64,000 bases of DNA, taken from positions 62,001 through 126,000 of the forward strand of contig NZ_NMUL01000045.1 in assembly GCF_002234595.1 (NCBI RefSeq), in the 5' to 3' direction. A model generated the notes under the pieces. The model made no database searches, was not told the origin of the DNA, and was given only the letters and a program-made list of their open reading frames with translations. A program made the position numbers and the translations under genes. This document shows positions 25,848-34,881 of the stretch, piece after piece. Position 1 is the stretch's first letter; every line of letters begins with the position of its first letter. This DNA is from Amycolatopsis vastitatis (GTDB taxonomy: Bacteria > Actinomycetota > Actinomycetes > Mycobacteriales > Pseudonocardiaceae).

Positions 25848-27812
25848 ATGAACCCGATCCTGCTGCCGAGCCAGCACGCGAGCGCGCACGACCTTCCCGA
25901 CGATCCGGCGCACCTGGACGCGGTCCTCGCGGACGCGGTCACCGCCGCGCTGGCCGCCCAGCAGCCCGACGGCAACTTCGAGGACCCCGCGGCCGACGAC
26001 GACATCGGGGACATGGCCCTCGGCGTGATCTCCCTGCTCTGCCTGGCCTGGCGGCGCCGGCCGCCGGACGATCCCGCGTTCCCCGGCGCGGTACGCCGCG
26101 GCCTGGACTTCTTCCTGGCGAACCGGGTGTACCGGCACGACAACCCCGGCGAGCCGTTCCTCCGCGTCCGGAACAGCGGCCTGCCGTACGCGCGGTACAT
26201 GCCCGGGGACGGCGAACACCCCTTCGGCGACTGGCCGAGCACGGTGTGGGCGATGCTGCACGCGGTCAACGTCCTGGAGCTCGGCGAGGGCCTGCTCACG
26301 GACGAGCAGTACGCCGAGGTGACCGAGCTGGCGCTGGGCTACTGGCGGTGGCTGACCGAAGCGAGCATGGTCAACCCCCAGCAGACGGCGAACCAGGCGA
26401 TCGGCGCGGTCGTCGCGGGCCTGATGCTCGGCCGCCACCTCGGCTGGGTTTCCCGCGAGCGCGAAGGCAAACGCGTCACCACGACGGCCATGCGGCTCTA
26501 CACCGACGTGATCCGGCCGGCGCGGCTGACCGACCGCGGGTTCGCGCTGCCGGCGGAGCACGGCGCCGGCCATGACCAGAACTACCTGCCGATCTCGCTG
26601 TCCTTCCTGGCCCAGGCCCACCGGGTGACCGGCGACCGGCTGTTCCTCGACGACGGCGCGGAAATCGCCCGGCACCTCGACTGCCGCCTCTCCGCGCGGG
26701 GCTTCGACTACGGCGGGCCGCGGTACAGCGAGCAGCACTGCGGTGCCGAAGGCATGCTGGGCCTCCGGTACTTCAGCGCCCACCTCGAGACCGACCTCGG
26801 CCGCTACCTCGCCGACCGCCGCGTCACCTACTACCCGGTGGCGAAAACCGGGGCGCCCAGCGGGCATTTCGCGTTCACGACCGTCTGGCTGTACCAGGAC
26901 GACAGCAAGTGGCACCGGACACCGGCTTTCCCCGTCACGACACCGTATTCGCTGCGCCACCGCGCCGCGTCGGTGTCACTGACGGGCAGCCACACGCCGT
27001 ACCTGATCGACGCCGGACGCGCCGTCGTCATCGAGTCCGTGGTGGCGGGCCAGCACGGGATCGGCCCGGTCCTGCGCTACGCCGACGGCCACCGGACGCT
27101 GCTCACCCGCGCGCTCGGCCCGCTCCGCGTCCGCGACGCCCGGGACGGCGACCTCGCCGCGCGGCTGGTGACCAAGGCGGTGGTCACCCGCGAGCAGGTG
27201 ATGCTGAGCGTCCAGCAGCTGTTCGTGACCGACGGACGGCGGGTGACGCTGTTCGCCGTGGTCCCGGCGGAGTGCGAGTTCCTCGCCGGGCTGCCCTACG
27301 TCGAGGAAACGGAAGCTGGTCAGCGCAAGATCGTCACCGTGGCGGAGCCGGGCGGAGCACCGTTCGACCTCGGTACACCGGGCGCGGTCCTGCACACGGC
27401 CGGAACGCTCCTCGCGGGCAGCATGGCCATCACCTCGGGTGCGACGTTGCGGGTGGTCAACCCCCCGGCGGGGCGAACGAGCTTCAGCAGCCCGGAAACG
27501 ATCGGCCTGACCCAGGAGCAGCTGGCGTTCTCCCTGGCCGACGACCCCCGCGGCTACGGAAACCCGGACGCGGGCTGGCACCGGGTGACCGACACGAACC
27601 ACGTCCTCGCAGGCCCGCTTCCCGATTCTCCGCCGGGGTCGTCGGTCTTCGCGGTGCGGTACGGCCCGCACGGCGACGTCCCGTTCACCGTCGAGGTCCG
27701 GGACACGGCCGGCGGCCTGCTCATCGAGGCGCCGGGATTCTCCGTCGTCGCCGGCGATCCCGCGGGTGACGCGGACGGGGAACCAGTCCTCCGGTTGACG
27801 GCGCATCCATGA
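25848..27812 (+). CDS. Unrecognised 654-residue protein, probable carbohydrate-active enzyme
   Basis: I do not recognise the family. Residues 1-390 are mostly helical with aromatic, toroid-like repeats (GDMALGVISLLCLAW, GDWPSTVWAMLHAVNVLELG, NPQQTANQAIGAVVAGLML, GAGHDQNYLPISLSFLAQAH). The remainder is beta-rich. An alpha/alpha toroid followed by beta sheets is the layout of polysaccharide lyases and some glycoside hydrolases such as heparinase II/III-like enzymes. Candidate catalytic residues are in GHDQNYLP and RYSEQHCGAEG. There is no signal peptide, so it is likely cytoplasmic. The ATG at 25848 follows GGGAGG; an earlier ATG would place the operator inside the gene. The operator and divergent ROK gene link it to the importer operon. 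Confidence 0.8.
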   Translation: MNPILLPSQHASAHDLPDDPAHLDAVLADAVTAALAAQQPDGNFEDPAADDDIGDMALGVISLLCLAWRRRPPDDPAFPGAVRRGLDFFLANRVYRHDNPGEPFLRVRNSGLPYARYMPGDGEHPFGDWPSTVWAMLHAVNVLELGEGLLTDEQYAEVTELALGYWRWLTEASMVNPQQTANQAIGAVVAGLMLGRHLGWVSREREGKRVTTTAMRLYTDVIRPARLTDRGFALPAEHGAGHDQNYLPISLSFLAQAHRVTGDRLFLDDGAEIARHLDCRLSARGFDYGGPRYSEQHCGAEGMLGLRYFSAHLETDLGRYLADRRVTYYPVAKTGAPSGHFAFTTVWLYQDDSKWHRTPAFPVTTPYSLRHRAASVSLTGSHTPYLIDAGRAVVIESVVAGQHGIGPVLRYADGHRTLLTRALGPLRVRDARDGDLAARLVTKAVVTREQVMLSVQQLFVTDGRRVTLFAVVPAECEFLAGLPYVEETEAGQRKIVTVAEPGGAPFDLGTPGAVLHTAGTLLAGSMAITSGATLRVVNPPAGRTSFSSPETIGLTQEQLAFSLADDPRGYGNPDAGWHRVTDTNHVLAGPLPDSPPGSSVFAVRYGPHGDVPFTVEVRDTAGGLLIEAPGFSVVAGDPAGDADGEPVLRLTAHP

Positions 27813-27821
27813 CCGAGCCGG

Positions 27822-28886
27822 TCACCCCGCCTGTGCTGGCGTGCGTTCGCCGACGTGCCGGCGTAGTGCCGGTGCTATCTCTTCGCCCAGCCGGTGCAGC
27901 GATTCCACCACCGCCTCGGCCGGCAACCCGCCCCAGTCGACCAGAGCCTGCACCCGGTCGAACCGCAGCACGTCGTGCAGCTCCGCGAGCTTGGCCGAGA
28001 CGTGCTCGGCGGTCCCGATCATCAGGTGCTGTCCGGCCCGCATCCCCAGCTCGAACTGCTCGGCCGTGACCAGGAAGCCACCGCCACCAGGGTGCTTGGG
28101 GCGCAGGAAGTCCCGGTAGTACGGATAGGTCGACGTTGCCTCCCGCGTGCTCGGCGCGCCGAGGTAGTGCAGCGCGACGCCCAGCCGCAGGTCGTTCGCG
28201 TGCCCGGAACGGTCGCCGGCCTCGCGGTAGACGTCCGCCAGCCGGCGCAGTTCCGTGGGCGTCCCGCCGATGTATCCCAGGATCATCGGCAGTCCCAGTC
28301 TTCCGGCGCGGGCCGCGCTGGCCGGGGTTCCCCCGACGCCCAGCCACACTGGCAAGGGCTCTTGCACGGCCCTCGGCAGGATCGCCGCCGCGTCATCGAG
28401 CGGAGCACGGAACCGGCCCTGCCAGGTGACGGCCGGTCGTGCCCGGATCTTCAGCAGCAGCTCGAGTTTCTCCTCGAACGCGTCGTCGTAGTGGCTGAGG
28501 GGCAAGCCGAAGAGCCGGAACGGCTCGGGGTAGGCGCTGCGGCCCGCGGTGATCTCGGCGCGGCCCGCACTCAGCAGGTCGAGCGTGGCGAAGTCCTGGT
28601 AGACCCGGACCGGATCGAGGGCGCCCAGGGTCGTGACGGAACTGGTCAGCCGCAACCGGGTCGTCCTGGATGCGATCGCGGCCAGCACGACGGCCGGTGA
28701 GGACACCGCGAAGCCGGGGTTGTGGTGCTCGCCCAGCCCGAAGTGATCGAGCCCGAGTTCGTCGGCCTGCACGGCGAGCGACACGATCTGTTCGACGCGG
28801 CCCTGGTGCGTGCGACGAGTGCCGTCCACGGTGACCGGCTGCACGTCGGCCAGCGACGCGATCCCGATGTCGACCGGCCGGCTCAC
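27822..28886 (-). CDS. LLM-class flavin-dependent oxidoreductase
   Basis: The 354-residue bacterial-luciferase-like monooxygenase uses FMN or F420. Typical motifs are VQADELGLDHFGLGEHHNPG (about 40-59), SRTTRLRLTSSVTTLGALDP, the LLSAGRAEITAGRSAYPEPF segment and PVWLGVGGTPASAARAGRLG. The GTG start at 28886 overlaps the stop of the upstream DUF1579 gene as GTGA, so the two are translated together. Their HxlR regulator is divergent. Substrate is unknown; detoxification or aromatic/alkane oxidation is plausible. It converges on the 654-residue gene, 9 bases apart. Confidence 0.9.
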   Translation of the reverse strand: MSRPVDIGIASLADVQPVTVDGTRRTHQGRVEQIVSLAVQADELGLDHFGLGEHHNPGFAVSSPAVVLAAIASRTTRLRLTSSVTTLGALDPVRVYQDFATLDLLSAGRAEITAGRSAYPEPFRLFGLPLSHYDDAFEEKLELLLKIRARPAVTWQGRFRAPLDDAAAILPRAVQEPLPVWLGVGGTPASAARAGRLGLPMILGYIGGTPTELRRLADVYREAGDRSGHANDLRLGVALHYLGAPSTREATSTYPYYRDFLRPKHPGGGGFLVTAEQFELGMRAGQHLMIGTAEHVSAKLAELHDVLRFDRVQALVDWGGLPAEAVVESLHRLGEEIAPALRRHVGERTPAQAG

Positions 28887-29377
28887 GCCCGGACCGCTTC
28901 CTCTTCGTCGACCGGGATCCAGCCCTCGCCGAGGTCGATTTCGCCCACGTGGTGGTACGCGTCGGCGCCCCGGCGCGTGAACGTGTCGCGCAGGGGCACG
29001 GTGGCGCCGTTCATCGTGATGGTTCCCAGGAACCGCAACCGGTCGCCCGCCCAGCCCGCGGAGCGCTGGACCGCGCGTCCGCCGTTGCTGTCGTACCAGT
29101 CGGCGACGAATTCGCCGGCGGCCGGGTCGTAACCCCACACGTAGCGGGCACTCAGCGGGGCCGGGTTCTCCGGTGTCGGCAGTTCGGCCGTGCCCAACGT
29201 GATCCAGAAGCCGCGCTGCTCACGGACGCCGTCGATCCGCATCCGGATCGGCTTGCGCGGGCCGAACGGGGTTTCGTGGAAGACACCGGGCGCGTCCCAG
29301 CCGCCCAGGAAGAAGTCCAGCTCCCGCAGGCGCTCGTGCGGCACCGGGGCGAGGGTCTCGGCCGGATCGGATGTCAT
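28883..29377 (-). CDS. DUF1579-like conserved protein
   Basis: This 164-residue beta-rich protein has LDFFLGGWDAPGVFHE, a repeated beta-strand pattern and TMNGATVPLRDTFTRRG, as in the DUF1579 (calycin-like) family of small ligand-binding or heme/lipid-related proteins. The function is not known to me. The ATG at 29377 has an excellent ribosome site (GGGAGGAACCTC). It leads a two-gene operon with the LLM oxidoreductase and is divergent from an HxlR regulator. Confidence 0.78.
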   Translation of the reverse strand: MTSDPAETLAPVPHERLRELDFFLGGWDAPGVFHETPFGPRKPIRMRIDGVREQRGFWITLGTAELPTPENPAPLSARYVWGYDPAAGEFVADWYDSNGGRAVQRSAGWAGDRLRFLGTITMNGATVPLRDTFTRRGADAYHHVGEIDLGEGWIPVDEEEAVRA

Positions 29378-29413
29378 GAGGTTCCTCCCTAGTAGCTTCA
29401 ATTTTCAAAGTAC

Positions 29414-29430
29414 ACTATGGAAAACATAGT
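29414..29430. promoter_or_regulatory. Operator-like palindrome for the HxlR regulator (putative)
   Basis: ACTATGGAAAACATAGT has perfect 6-bp arms and a 5-base A-rich spacer in an unusually AT-rich stretch (about 29390-29435). It lies in the 80-base divergent gap between the DUF1579 operon and hxlR. Winged-helix HxlR dimers bind short palindromes of this sort. Confidence 0.72.
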
Positions 29431-29457
29431 TGGCAACGAAAGTCAGAGCCTCCTAAT

Positions 29458-29823
29458 GTGCTCGATGACATGGAGGCGAAACGCGAAGAGCCGGGGCCCG
29501 CGACCGAGCGCCCCGACTTCCACACGGCCATCGAGCTGATCGGCCGCCGGTGGACCGGCGTGATCCTGGATCAGCTGCGCTCGGGCGCGTTGCGGTTCAA
29601 CGAGTTGCGGGAACGCATCCCCCGGATCACCGACGCGATGCTTTCCCAGCGGCTCAAGGAGCTCGAGCTGGCCGGAGTCGTCGAGCGGGTGGTGACGGTC
29701 GCCCGGCCGGTCGAGGTCCGGTACACGCTCACGGGCATCGGTTCGCGGCTGGGGCCGGTGCTGGACGCGGTCAAGGTGTGGAGCGCCGACTGGGCGGCGC
29801 ACCAGGCCGGAGAACCCGGTTGA
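29458..29823 (+). CDS. HxlR family transcriptional regulator
   Basis: The 121-residue winged-helix protein shows the HxlR signature: FHTAIELIGRRWTGVILDQL, GALRFNELRERIPRITDAML, SQRLKELELAGVVERVV, VEVRYTLTGIG. It probably represses the divergent DUF1579-LLM oxidoreductase operon and responds to a redox or electrophile signal; HxlR proteins often sense aldehydes or quinones. The GTG at 29458 or the ATG at 29470 could be the start; neither has a clear ribosome site. Confidence 0.88.
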   Translation: MLDDMEAKREEPGPATERPDFHTAIELIGRRWTGVILDQLRSGALRFNELRERIPRITDAMLSQRLKELELAGVVERVVTVARPVEVRYTLTGIGSRLGPVLDAVKVWSADWAAHQAGEPG

Positions 29824-29886
29824 GATCCGCCGGCACTTTCGGCGGCTGAGCTGCCCGGAAGGCGCGAAGTCTGGCACGATCGGCCC

Positions 29887-30807
29887 ATGGCCAGGACCGG
29901 GCGGACGCGCGGACTCGCGATGGCGGCCGCCCTGCTGCTGATCCTCTCCGCCTGCACCGGCGGCTTCGGGAACCTCCGGCTGCGGATCGCCGGCGGCAAC
30001 CCCGGCGGCGTCTACGACGGGCTCGCCCAGACTCTCGCGACGGCCTGGCAGGCCGACCTGGACATCGAACGGCCGCAGGTGCTGCAGACCCAGGGCTCGC
30101 CCGACAACGTCAACCGGGTGCTGGCCGGCCAGGTCGACGTCGCCTTCGTCGCCGCCGACGTGGCCGAGGAGCAATACAAGACCCACCCCGAACTGGCCGC
30201 GCTCGCCCGGATCCACGACGACTACCTGCACATCGTGGTCCGCACCGAGTCCGACATCCGGTCGGTGGACCAGCTGCGCGGCCACCGCATCGCGATCGGC
30301 TCGCCGGCCTCCGGCGTCGAGTACATCGCGGACAAGTTGCTCGACGCGGCCGACCTGACCGGCTCGGTCAGCAAGACCCGCCTCGGCCTCGACGACTCCA
30401 TCGGCGCGCTGCTGCGCGGCGAGGTCGACGCGTTCTTCTGGTCCGGCGGGCTGCCGACGCCGCGGATCGTGAAATACCAGAACCGGCTGCGGCTGGTCGA
30501 CGTCGCCGACGTGATGCCGAAGATGCGGGCGCTCAGCCAGGTCTACGGCACCGCGACCATCCCCGCGAGTACCTACGCCCAGACCGCGCCGGTGACCACG
30601 CTGGTGGTGCCGAACTTCCTGCTGGTGCGGCAGTCGATGAACGCCGACGTCGCCGAGGCGCTGGTCCGCGGCCTGTTCGACGCCCGGCGCCAGCTCGCCA
30701 AGGCCAACTCGGCGGCGCTGTCGATCGACGTGCACCCCGGCATCGAGACCCAGCCACTCCCCCTGCACCCCGGGGCGCTCCGCTACTACCGGGCGGCGAA
30801 GACCTAA
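29887..30807 (+). CDS. TAXI-family TRAP-type solute receptor (lipoprotein)
   Basis: The 306-residue exported protein has lipobox LSAC (Cys23) followed by a TAXI receptor: LRIAGGNPGGVYDGLAQTLA, TQGSPDNVNRVLAGQVDVAF, GHRIAIGSPASGVEYIADK, LLRGEVDAFFWSGGLPTP. TAXI proteins bind small organic acids for TRAP transporters, but no DctM/DctQ permease is in this window. Next to it on the opposite strand is a two-component system, ending in a 4-base overlap of stop codons. A role as ligand sensor for the histidine kinase is a reasonable inference. Confidence 0.88.
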   Translation: MARTGRTRGLAMAAALLLILSACTGGFGNLRLRIAGGNPGGVYDGLAQTLATAWQADLDIERPQVLQTQGSPDNVNRVLAGQVDVAFVAADVAEEQYKTHPELAALARIHDDYLHIVVRTESDIRSVDQLRGHRIAIGSPASGVEYIADKLLDAADLTGSVSKTRLGLDDSIGALLRGEVDAFFWSGGLPTPRIVKYQNRLRLVDVADVMPKMRALSQVYGTATIPASTYAQTAPVTTLVVPNFLLVRQSMNADVAEALVRGLFDARRQLAKANSAALSIDVHPGIETQPLPLHPGALRYYRAAKT

Positions 30808-32201
30808 GCCGCCGGGAACGTCATCGTGATCCGGAGGCCGCCGCCTTCGGGCAGGTCCAGCTCGAGTTCGCCGCCGGAGTGCGCGACGAGCTCGCTGACG
30901 ATCGCCAGGCCCAGTCCCGAGCCGGGCACGTTCTGGTGGGCGGGGCTGCGCCAGAACCGGTCCCGCGCGCGGTCGAGCTCGTCGGGCCGCAGCCCCGGCC
31001 CGTGGTCGCGCACCGACAGGCGCACCCCGTCGCCGTCGCGCTCGACGGCGACCCGGATCTCCGTGCCGGCCGCGGTGAACTTCAGCGCGTTGTCGAGCAG
31101 CGCGTCCAGGATCGTCTCGGCGCCGCGCGGCGGCACGCACACCCGCGCGCCACCGCCGTCGGTGTCGACGACCAGCCGGACGTCCCGCGCCTGCCCGACC
31201 ACCGACCAGTCGGCGACCCGCTCGGCGACGACGTCGTCGAGCACCACCGGGTCCAGCTCGCCACCGGACGCCTCGGCGCGGGCCATCGACAGCAGCCCGT
31301 CCAGGATTTGGTGCAGCCGCCCCGCGTCGACCCGCGCGGCCTCCAGGTCGGCGGCCGCCGGCTCGTCGTCGACGTGCCCTTCGAGGTTGCCCAGCCGGAT
31401 CTTCAGCGCCGTCAGCGGGTTGCGCAGCTGGTGGGAGGCATCGGCGACGAACGCGCGTTGCGCGGCCAGCGCACCGGACACGCTTTCGGCCATCCGATCG
31501 AAGGAGCGGCCGAGCTGCCGCAGCTCCGGTGGCCCGCCGCTCTCCCCCACCGGCTCGGCCTCCCGCCCGCTGACCACGGACGCCACGAGCGCGCCGGTCG
31601 CGTCGTCGAGCCGCTGCACCGGCCGCAGGATCCACCGGACCACCGGGACCGCCACGGCCAGCGCCAGCGTGAAGGCGAGGATTCCGCCTGCGGCGAGCAG
31701 CAGCCACCACCACAGCACGTCGGCCCGTTCGGTCCCGGTGTCGGACACGGTCACCACCGCGCCGTGCACCTCGCCGTCGGCGAGCACCGGTTCGGCGAGC
31801 ACCAGCGGCGTGGCGTCCCACGGCATCAGCACGCCGCCGGGCTGGGAGCGGCGCCCGGCCAGTGCCTCGTGGACCGGACCGGTGATCCGTTCGGCGTGGC
31901 TGTCGAGCCGCGCGCCGTTCGGCCCCAGCGCGCTGGCCACCTGCCTGCCGTCCTGGTCGAAGACCAGCACCTGGACGCCGTACACCTCGGTGTAGCGGTG
32001 CAGGTCGGGCTCGATCAGCGTCGGCTTGTTGTCCAGCAAGGGCCGCTGCGCCAGCGACGCGAACCGCGCGGTGTCGGTCAGCCGGTCGAGGAACAGGTCC
32101 TGCTGCGCGCCGGCGGCGATGCTGCGGGCCAGCGGGATGCCCAGGCCGAACACCAGCAACGCCACCAGCGTCAGCACGATGCCCTGCAACCGGACGCGCA
32201 C
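30804..32201 (-). CDS. Two-component sensor histidine kinase
   Basis: The 465-residue membrane kinase has an N-terminal helix (GIVLTLVALLVFGLGIPLA), an extracellular sensor of about 120 residues and a second helix (LWWWLLLAAGGILAFTLALA). Then come HAMP (RPVQRLDDATGALVA), HisKA with the phospho-His in FVADASHQLRNPLTALKIRL, an N-box (LDALLDNALKF), and G-boxes (DHGPGL, GSGLGLAIV). The GTG at 32201 begins 5 bases after the response-regulator stop with GAGGGG before it. The convergent partner is the TAXI receptor gene, overlapping stop codons. The signal is not known; a small carboxylate or amino acid is plausible given the neighbours. Confidence 0.93.
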   Translation of the reverse strand: MRVRLQGIVLTLVALLVFGLGIPLARSIAAGAQQDLFLDRLTDTARFASLAQRPLLDNKPTLIEPDLHRYTEVYGVQVLVFDQDGRQVASALGPNGARLDSHAERITGPVHEALAGRRSQPGGVLMPWDATPLVLAEPVLADGEVHGAVVTVSDTGTERADVLWWWLLLAAGGILAFTLALAVAVPVVRWILRPVQRLDDATGALVASVVSGREAEPVGESGGPPELRQLGRSFDRMAESVSGALAAQRAFVADASHQLRNPLTALKIRLGNLEGHVDDEPAAADLEAARVDAGRLHQILDGLLSMARAEASGGELDPVVLDDVVAERVADWSVVGQARDVRLVVDTDGGGARVCVPPRGAETILDALLDNALKFTAAGTEIRVAVERDGDGVRLSVRDHGPGLRPDELDRARDRFWRSPAHQNVPGSGLGLAIVSELVAHSGGELELDLPEGGGLRITMTFPAA

Positions 32202-32206
32202 GCCCC

Positions 32207-32896
32207 TCAGCTCCGCGCGACCTGGCCGCCGAGCCGGTAGCCGACCCCGCGGACCGTCTCGATCAGCGCCGGGCGGCCCAGCTTCGTCCGCAGCGTCGCG
32301 ACGTGGACGTCCAGCGAACGGCTCTCCGCGGGCCCGCGGTGCCCCCACACCTCGGTGAGCACGTGCTCACGCGAGCACACCGCGCCGCGGGCGCCCGCCA
32401 CCAGCGCGAGCACCTGGAACTCCTTGCGGGACAACGCGACCGTCCGCCCGTCGACCAGTACCTCGTGCCGGGACAGGTCGACGCTGACGTCCCCGACGCG
32501 GATCACCACCGGCTCGGCGGCCGGGTGCTCCCCGCGGCGGCGGCGCACGGCTTCGACCCTGGCCATCAGCTCCTCGACGTCGTAGGGCTTGACGAGGTAG
32601 TCGTCGGCGCCCGCGCGCAGGCCCTGGATCCGGTCGTCGACCTCGCCGCGCGCCGACACGACGATGATCGCGACGTCACTGACCGCCCGGATCTGGCGGC
32701 AGAGCGTCACGCCGTCGATGTCGGGCAGGCCGAGGTCGAGCAGGATGACGTCGACCTCGTGCACCCGGTCGAGGACGCCGGCGCCGGTGGCCAGCCGGGC
32801 GATCGCCAGGCCGCGGCGGGTCAGCGCCGGGATGAGCGCACCCGCGACCCGGTCGTCGTCCTCCACCAGCAGCACCCGCACCCGTCCGCCTCCCAT
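32207..32896 (-). CDS. OmpR-family response regulator
   Basis: The 229-residue protein has a receiver domain (VEDDDRV acidic pocket, phospho-Asp in VILLDLGLPD, Lys in LVKPYD) followed by an OmpR winged-helix DNA-binding domain (ALSRKEFQVLALVAGARG, SLDVHVATLRTKLG, GVGYRLG). It pairs with the kinase encoded 5 bases downstream. Targets are likely nearby: it is divergent from gluABCD and close to the TAXI gene. The ATG at 32896 is preferred over a GTG five codons upstream. Confidence 0.93.
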   Translation of the reverse strand: MGGGRVRVLLVEDDDRVAGALIPALTRRGLAIARLATGAGVLDRVHEVDVILLDLGLPDIDGVTLCRQIRAVSDVAIIVVSARGEVDDRIQGLRAGADDYLVKPYDVEELMARVEAVRRRRGEHPAAEPVVIRVGDVSVDLSRHEVLVDGRTVALSRKEFQVLALVAGARGAVCSREHVLTEVWGHRGPAESRSLDVHVATLRTKLGRPALIETVRGVGYRLGGQVARS

Positions 32897-33135
32897 GGTG
32901 ACCTGCTCCACCGGCCGGTATGGCGAACTCTAGGACGTCCGGGCGGCCCCCGCACCGGCCACCCGGACGGTCACTCCCCGTGACTTCGGGTGGACACCCC
33001 CCAAAAAGGACATCGATACTCAGTTGAAACCCTAAGTATTGCTCAAGCGGCCTTGCCAGCCGGTACGACAACGGTAGGTTCTCGCCATCGCGTGGTGACC
33101 CATGCCCGATTTGCACGAACGACCCTGGAGGCCAG

Positions 33136-33888
33136 ATGACCGCGGAGGTGGCGGCGCCGATGATCAAGGCGGCCGCCGTGAACAAGTACTTCGGCGACCT
33201 GCACGTGCTCAGGGAGATCACGCTCGAGGTGCCCCGCGGCCAGGTCGTCGTGGTGCTGGGCCCGTCGGGGTCGGGCAAGTCGACCCTGTGCCGGGCGATC
33301 AACCGCCTCGAGCCGATCAACTCGGGTGAGATCGCCGTCGACGGCGTCCCGCTGCCCGCCGAGGGCAAGGCGCTGGCCGCGCTGCGGGCCGACGTCGGCA
33401 TGGTGTTCCAGTCGTTCAACCTGTTCGCGCACAAGACCATCGTCGAGAACGTCATGCTCGCGCCGGTCAGGGTCCGCAAGGTCGGCCAGGCCGAAGCCCG
33501 CAAGACGGCGATGGAACTGCTGGAGCGCGTCGGCATCGCCAACCAGGCGGACAAGTACCCGGCCCAGCTTTCGGGCGGTCAGCAGCAGCGCGTCGCCATC
33601 GCGCGGGCGCTGGCGATGCGGCCCAAGGTCATGCTGTTCGACGAGCCGACGTCGGCGCTGGACCCGGAGATGGTCCAGGAGGTCCTCGACGTGATGACGG
33701 GCCTGGCCAAGGACGGCATGACGATGCTCGTCGTCACCCACGAGATGGGGTTCGCCCGGCGGGCAGCCGATCGGGTGATCTTCATGGCCGACGGCGAGAT
33801 CGTCGAGGACACGACGCCGGAAGAGTTCTTCACCGCGCCGAAGAGCGAGCGCGCGAAGGACTTCCTCGGCAAGATCCTTACCCACTGA
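33136..33888 (+). CDS. gluA: Glutamate/amino-acid ABC transporter ATP-binding protein
   Basis: The 250-residue ATPase has Walker A (GPSGSGKST, residues 42-50), Q-loop VFQSFNLF, signature LSGGQQQRV, Walker B (VMLFDEPTS) and the H-loop (VTHEMGF). It belongs to the polar amino-acid uptake group (GlnQ/GluA). The start has GGAGG eight bases upstream. It opens the gluABCD operon that energises uptake of glutamate and related amino acids. Confidence 0.95.
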   Translation: MTAEVAAPMIKAAAVNKYFGDLHVLREITLEVPRGQVVVVLGPSGSGKSTLCRAINRLEPINSGEIAVDGVPLPAEGKALAALRADVGMVFQSFNLFAHKTIVENVMLAPVRVRKVGQAEARKTAMELLERVGIANQADKYPAQLSGGQQQRVAIARALAMRPKVMLFDEPTSALDPEMVQEVLDVMTGLAKDGMTMLVVTHEMGFARRAADRVIFMADGEIVEDTTPEEFFTAPKSERAKDFLGKILTH

Positions 33889-33942
33889 GAACGTTCCGCG
33901 GCGCCGTCGGCGTCCGGGTGACGACACACAGGAGAGATTCAC

Positions 33943-34869
33943 ATGAGGATCCGCACCCTCGCGGTGGGACTGCTCGCCGGTGGCCTGGCGCTGACCACGC
34001 TGACCGCCTGCGGCAAGGAAGGCACGCCGGCCACGCCGGGCTCGGGCGACCAGAGCGGCTCGAACGCCCCCGCGGCGCTGAGCTACCCGGTGGCGACCGG
34101 CGTCGACCTGGCCGGCTCCCCGGTGTTCGCCAAGATGAAGTCGGCGGGCGCGCTGACCGTCGGCGCCAAGGACGACCAGCCCGGCCTGGGTCTGAAGGAC
34201 CCGACGACCGGCAAGTTCGGCGGCTTCGACATCGAGATCGCGAAGCTCGTCTCGGCCGGCCTCGGCTTCGACCCGGAGAAGATCACCTTCCGCACGGTCG
34301 ACTCGGGCGCCCGTGAGCAGACGATCGCGAACGGCGACGTGAACTACTACGTCGGCACCTACTCGATCACCGACAAGCGCAAGGGGCTGGTCTCCTTCGC
34401 CGGGCCGTACTTCCTCGCGGGCCAGGACCTGCTGGTGCGCAAGGACGACAGCTCGATCACCGGCCCGGAGACCCTGAAGGGCAAGAAGGTCTGCTCGGTC
34501 ACCGGCTCGACCCCGATCCAGAAGGTCCGCTCGCAGAACCTGACCGAGCCGAACAACATCGTCGAGTTCCAGAAGTACTCGCAGTGCGTCGAGAAGCTGC
34601 TGTCGAAGGACGTCGACGCGGTCACGACCGACGACGCGATCCTGAAGGGCTACGCCGCGCAGGACCCGGACAACCTGAAGGTCGTCGGCAAGACGTTCTC
34701 GACCGAGAAGTACGGCATCGGCCTCAACAAGGACGACAAGGTACTGCGCGACAAGGTCAACGACATCCTGCAGAAGGCGATCGACGACGGCACGTGGAAG
34801 AAGATCTACGACGCCACCCTCGGCAAGTCGGGCTCGGAGGCCAAGGTCCCGACCCTCGAGAAGTACTGA
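33943..34869 (+). CDS. gluB: Glutamate-binding lipoprotein of ABC transporter
   Basis: The 308-residue solute-binding protein has lipobox LTAC (Cys23), then the amino-acid binding fold (GALTVGAKDDQPGLGLKDPT, GKFGGFDIEIAKLVSAG, YYVGTYSITDKRKGLVSFAG, AVTTDDAILKGYA). It is membrane-anchored and hands glutamate-like substrates to GluC/GluD. The ribosome site AGGAGA lies before the ATG. A strong stem-loop follows the stop codon before gluC. Confidence 0.95.
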   Translation: MRIRTLAVGLLAGGLALTTLTACGKEGTPATPGSGDQSGSNAPAALSYPVATGVDLAGSPVFAKMKSAGALTVGAKDDQPGLGLKDPTTGKFGGFDIEIAKLVSAGLGFDPEKITFRTVDSGAREQTIANGDVNYYVGTYSITDKRKGLVSFAGPYFLAGQDLLVRKDDSSITGPETLKGKKVCSVTGSTPIQKVRSQNLTEPNNIVEFQKYSQCVEKLLSKDVDAVTTDDAILKGYAAQDPDNLKVVGKTFSTEKYGIGLNKDDKVLRDKVNDILQKAIDDGTWKKIYDATLGKSGSEAKVPTLEKY

Positions 34870-34881
34870 CGTTCGCGTGAC

